This document shows, in pieces, positions 61,656 through 64,000 of a stretch of DNA of 64,000 nt. The DNA lies in assembly GCA_003170275.1 (NCBI GenBank), contig PNAM01000010.1, positions 62,001 to 126,000 on the forward strand, given 5' to 3'. The stretch comes from Myxococcales bacterium. GTDB lineage: Bacteria; Myxococcota_A; Polyangia; Palsa-1104. Position 1 is the stretch's first letter; each line of letters opens with the position of its first letter. The notes beneath the pieces were generated by a model that saw only the letters and a list, made by a program, of their open reading frames with translations, ran no database searches and was not told where the DNA came from. A program made the position numbers and the translations under genes.

Positions 61656-63220
61656 ACTCGCGGGCCGTGATCTATGCGCGCGTCTCCTCGCAGATTCAAA
61701 AGGACAAGCAGACCATCGCGAGCCAGCTCTCCACACTGCCCGCATACGTTGCGTCCCAGGGCTGGAAGCTCGTCAAGCCGGTCGACACGTACGTCGACGA
61801 TGGGCGAACCGCGAAATCCGGCCACCTCGAGAAGCGCGAGGGGTGGAGGCGCCTGGTCAAGGACATGGCGGCGGGCCTGTTCGACGTCGTTGTCGTCGTC
61901 GACCAAGATCGCCTCACCCGCTCCGAGGACATGATCGAGCGCGCGCAGATCTTGGGCGCGTTCCAGCGGGCAGACGTGAAGATCGCCGTAGCATCGACGG
62001 GCCAGATCCTCGACCTGGGCTCCTCCGAGGGCGACCTGCTGTCGATGCTCCAAGCGTGGGTGGCCGCCGAGCACAACCGCAAGCACCGCGAGCGCGTCAA
62101 GCGCGGCAAGCTGGAGGCCATCAGCAAGGGCAAGAAGCCGGCCGGGCCGACTCCGTTCGGCTACAGATACGAGCGGGCCACTGGCATTTGGTCAATCCAC
62201 GAACAGAACGGCCCCGTCGTCGTCGAGATCTTCGAGCGCGTCGCTGCGGGCGAGTCATGCCAGGTAATCGCACTCGATCTGCATGCCCGTGGTATCGAAC
62301 GACCGCGCTGTGGCTTTTGGTCCCGCGAGCGCGTTTGGCAGATCACGCGTGCGCGCACGTACCTCGGGGAGTGGGTCGCCGACAAGCGGAAGGGGCTGAA
62401 AGTCCCGGTTCCGCGCATCATCCCCGAGGAGCTGTACAAGGGTACTCAGGAAGCACTTCTACGATTCGGCCTGCGAGGTCTGAAGAGGAACAAACACATC
62501 TCGTTGTGTCAGGGCATCGCGCTGTGCGGACTGTGTGGCGCATCGGTTGTTCTCTCGCAAGCCAATGCCCACGATGGGAAACGCAAGCTCCGGTACTACA
62601 AGTGCGCCCGGGCGCTGCGGGTACCGTTCGGCCAAACTAAGTGCGCTCTTCCGTCTCGCCGAGTCGAGGTCGTCGATGAAGCGGTGTGGGCTCGCGTGCA
62701 GGAGGTGCTGTCGAATCCCGAGCGCGTGAATCGTGCGCTGGCGGCGCGAAAAGCTGACGCTTCGATCGTCGGCGGCAACTGGAAGTCCGACCTCGAAGGG
62801 TTTCGCCGCCGCCTGCGCCAGCTCGAGCGCGCAGAGGAGGCTCTACTTGAGCGCTTCAGCCGCGAGATGATCAGTGAGGCCGCGATGGATCAGCAGCTCA
62901 AACGCATGTCCGCCGAGCGGTTGCTCCTACTGCGCCAAGTCGATACCGCCGAACTGCAGGTCATGCACGCCTCGCAAGCGGACCGCGACGTGGATCTACT
63001 TCGGGCTGCCGTCTCTGATCTTGAGTTCGACTTCGCCACAGCCACCCAGGAGCGCCGACGCTCGCTACTCATCCGCCTGGTCCCTGGCCGCGGCAAGCAC
63101 TTCATCATGTTCGGGCTGCTATCGCTCGACCTGCACCTCGTGCTGCCGGTGAAGGCCTCGCAGGCGAAACCAGACGGCATCTCGGTCGATGTCGAGGTCG
63201 CGCTCGCCCGTGCATCCTGA
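61643..63220 (+). CDS. Large serine recombinase (integrase)
   Basis: A 525-residue serine integrase. The resolvase domain has the catalytic serine S15 in YARVSSQ and arginines in DQDRLTRSEDM. A recombinase domain follows (GPTPFGYRYE, then DLHARGIERP), then a zinc ribbon (CGLCGAS...YYKCARA) and a long coiled coil (RRRLRQLERAEEALLERF) that controls integration direction. It inserts the prophage by site-specific recombination. The attachment core near 63221-63303 was not identified. Confidence 0.93.
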   Translation: MLELNSRAVIYARVSSQIQKDKQTIASQLSTLPAYVASQGWKLVKPVDTYVDDGRTAKSGHLEKREGWRRLVKDMAAGLFDVVVVVDQDRLTRSEDMIERAQILGAFQRADVKIAVASTGQILDLGSSEGDLLSMLQAWVAAEHNRKHRERVKRGKLEAISKGKKPAGPTPFGYRYERATGIWSIHEQNGPVVVEIFERVAAGESCQVIALDLHARGIERPRCGFWSRERVWQITRARTYLGEWVADKRKGLKVPVPRIIPEELYKGTQEALLRFGLRGLKRNKHISLCQGIALCGLCGASVVLSQANAHDGKRKLRYYKCARALRVPFGQTKCALPSRRVEVVDEAVWARVQEVLSNPERVNRALAARKADASIVGGNWKSDLEGFRRRLRQLERAEEALLERFSREMISEAAMDQQLKRMSAERLLLLRQVDTAELQVMHASQADRDVDLLRAAVSDLEFDFATATQERRRSLLIRLVPGRGKHFIMFGLLSLDLHLVLPVKASQAKPDGISVDVEVALARAS

Positions 63221-63303
63221 CACGGATCGTGTGTTCCACCACGCGACGGCGCTGTTGACGGCGCCTGCGACCGTGCAGCGGAGCAGCGCGATGCTGTCGA
63301 CAG

Positions 63304-63621
63304 TTACGGCGAACCGCGCCGGAGTCTGGCCACGCTCCGCGCCACCCCGACCGACGCGAGCCCGAAGCCTGCCGCCCAGATTGCGACGTGGGCTACACGC
63401 CGCAGCTCGAAGCTCCCGACCACCACGAGCAGGGCGTAGGCCACCGCGAGGTTGAAGAGGGCATAGAGGACATTCACGGCGGGTGACGAGAGCCCTCGAA
63501 ACGGTGGCGTCGCGAACGGGCTGTAGAACGGGTGCCCCGACACACCGGCAATGAAGTGCGGGGCGAAGTTGGCTAGGAACGCGCCCCCGAAGAAGTACGC
63601 CGCAACGTGGTGCCAGGGCAT
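63304..63621 (-). CDS. Small integral membrane protein (host)
   Basis: A 105-residue protein with three or four membrane helices (AAYFFGGAFLANFAPHFIAG, VNVLYALFNLAVAYALLVVV, VAIWAAGFGLASVGVA). The loop HPFYSPFATPP resembles conserved small hypothetical membrane proteins. Divergent from a TetR-type gene with two operators between them, so it is probably its regulated target. Confidence 0.65.
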   Translation of the reverse strand: MPWHHVAAYFFGGAFLANFAPHFIAGVSGHPFYSPFATPPFRGLSSPAVNVLYALFNLAVAYALLVVVGSFELRRVAHVAIWAAGFGLASVGVARSVARLRRGSP

Positions 63622-63637
63622 CGAGACTCCTTCTCTG

Positions 63638-63711
63638 ATGGCAAGACGTTGTTGCCATCAGAAGATCGAAGTTAGCTTGGCTTGGGCACAAAGGCAAGAC
63701 CGAGTTGCCAT
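63638..63711. promoter_or_regulatory. Two copies of a palindromic operator
   Basis: ATGGCAA-7bp-TTGCCAT at 63638-63658 and a second copy at 63692-63711 (half-sites GGCAA and TTGCC, same 7-bp spacer, both containing GGCAAGAC). The copies are 53 bp apart in the 121-bp region between the membrane-protein gene and the TetR gene. Size and symmetry suit a TetR-family dimer, so autoregulation and control of the divergent gene are likely. Confidence 0.75.
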
Positions 63712-63742
63712 CTGGAAGAGGAGGATGCTAGCGTCTCGGCTC

Positions 63743-64000
63743 ATGGGTCGTTCCGGAGGATCAGCGCGTCGTACCCAGGGGATCCTCGGAGGACGTAGCG
63801 ATCAGGTGGTGCGTCGCGTCCTCGATGCCGCGATCGTCGAGCTCGCGCGCTCGGGCCACGCCGGATTTCGGATGGGCGCGGTCGTGTCCATGGCGGCGGT
63901 CAACCAAACCACGATCTATCGGCGCTGGCCGAGCCGTACGGCGCTGGTCACTGCTGTTGTGGACCGGATGCGGATGCCCCTTCGCGAGAACCCGCTGCCG
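63743..64000 (+). CDS. TetR-family regulator, N-terminal part
   Basis: The first 86 residues are visible; the gene runs off the right edge. The HTH is typical: VRRVLDAAIVELARSGHAGF, then MAAVNQTTIYRRWPSRTAL. TetR proteins repress nearby genes until a small ligand binds. It is divergent from the membrane-protein gene and shares the duplicated operator region. Confidence 0.85.
   Translation, partial: MGRSGGSARRTQGILGGRSDQVVRRVLDAAIVELARSGHAGFRMGAVVSMAAVNQTTIYRRWPSRTALVTAVVDRMRMPLRENPLP

Larger units (their letters stand above)
24374..63220. mobile_element. Mu-like contractile-tailed prophage with serine integrase
   Basis: Structural genes run leftward in Mu-like order from terminase (47.5 kb) to baseplate and fibre region (26 kb). 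Early genes lie at 48.8-61.2 kb and a large serine recombinase ends at 63220. There is no DDE transposase or MuB. The right end is probably just beyond the integrase; the left end is between about 24.2 and 24.4 kb, or further left if the DUF6575 pair belongs to it. Attachment-site cores were not found. Head, tail and replication sets look complete, but no endolysin was recognised. Confidence 0.85.

Noticed and set aside
24293..63258. GCTGTTGA near 24293 and near 63251 as a shared attachment core.
   Set aside because: Eight bases are expected by chance in regions of this size, and no longer match extends from it.
1..64000. CRISPR arrays and rRNA genes.
   Set aside because: No repeat-spacer pattern or rRNA-like sequence was seen anywhere in the window.

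Overview
The window is GC-rich bacterial DNA, most likely from a member of the Myxococcota. The evidence is indirect: a PEGA-domain Ser/Thr kinase in an operon with a TPR protein, a lipoprotein with an Asp-Leu/Pro-rich linker and seven propeller-type repeats, and sigma-54-type activators that end in a winged helix. No rRNA or confident tRNA gene was seen, so the placement is an inference.

Positions 1-24.2 kb are an accessory region. It holds the end of an unknown gene, a HEPN-like protein, a 170-bp near-copy of a prophage ATPase gene, a TM0106-type nuclease-helicase, and a complete EcoRV-like restriction-modification locus (controller, endonuclease, adenine methyltransferase and an unknown fourth gene). 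Next come a kinase and regulator cluster with one intact and one truncated sigma-54 activator, a lysine-rich DUF2924 protein, and a secreted-toxin-like operon ending in an HNH nuclease. A PEGA kinase/TPR/lipoprotein operon follows, then a receiver protein with a DnaJ-like zinc motif, an XRE regulator, and a DUF6575-like two-gene unit.

From about 24.3 to 63.2 kb lies an apparently complete temperate prophage. Its late genes run leftward on the minus strand with Mu-like head and contractile-tail gene order: terminase, DUF935 portal, protease/scaffold, capsid, DUF1320, DUF2635, sheath, tube, frameshifting chaperone, tape measure, DNA-circulation protein, hub, gp45/46/47/48-like baseplate proteins and a glycosyltransferase. 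The integrase is a large serine recombinase rather than a Mu transposase. Replication genes are a DnaC-like loader, a winged-helix initiator and RusA. Between replication genes and integrase is a six-copy 10-bp iteron array.

The most notable prophage content is a queC-folE-queE-queD-dpdA-ParB operon, which predicts a 7-deazaguanine base in phage DNA. A plus-strand cargo of a metallophosphoesterase, a lipoprotein and a trypsin-like protease interrupts the minus-strand early genes and is a candidate undescribed lysogenic-conversion or defence module. A classic A AAA AAC slippery site before the tape-measure gene makes a 57-residue extension of the tail chaperone.

Right of the prophage are a small membrane-protein gene and a divergent, truncated TetR-family gene. 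They share an intergenic region with two copies of a 20-bp palindromic operator.
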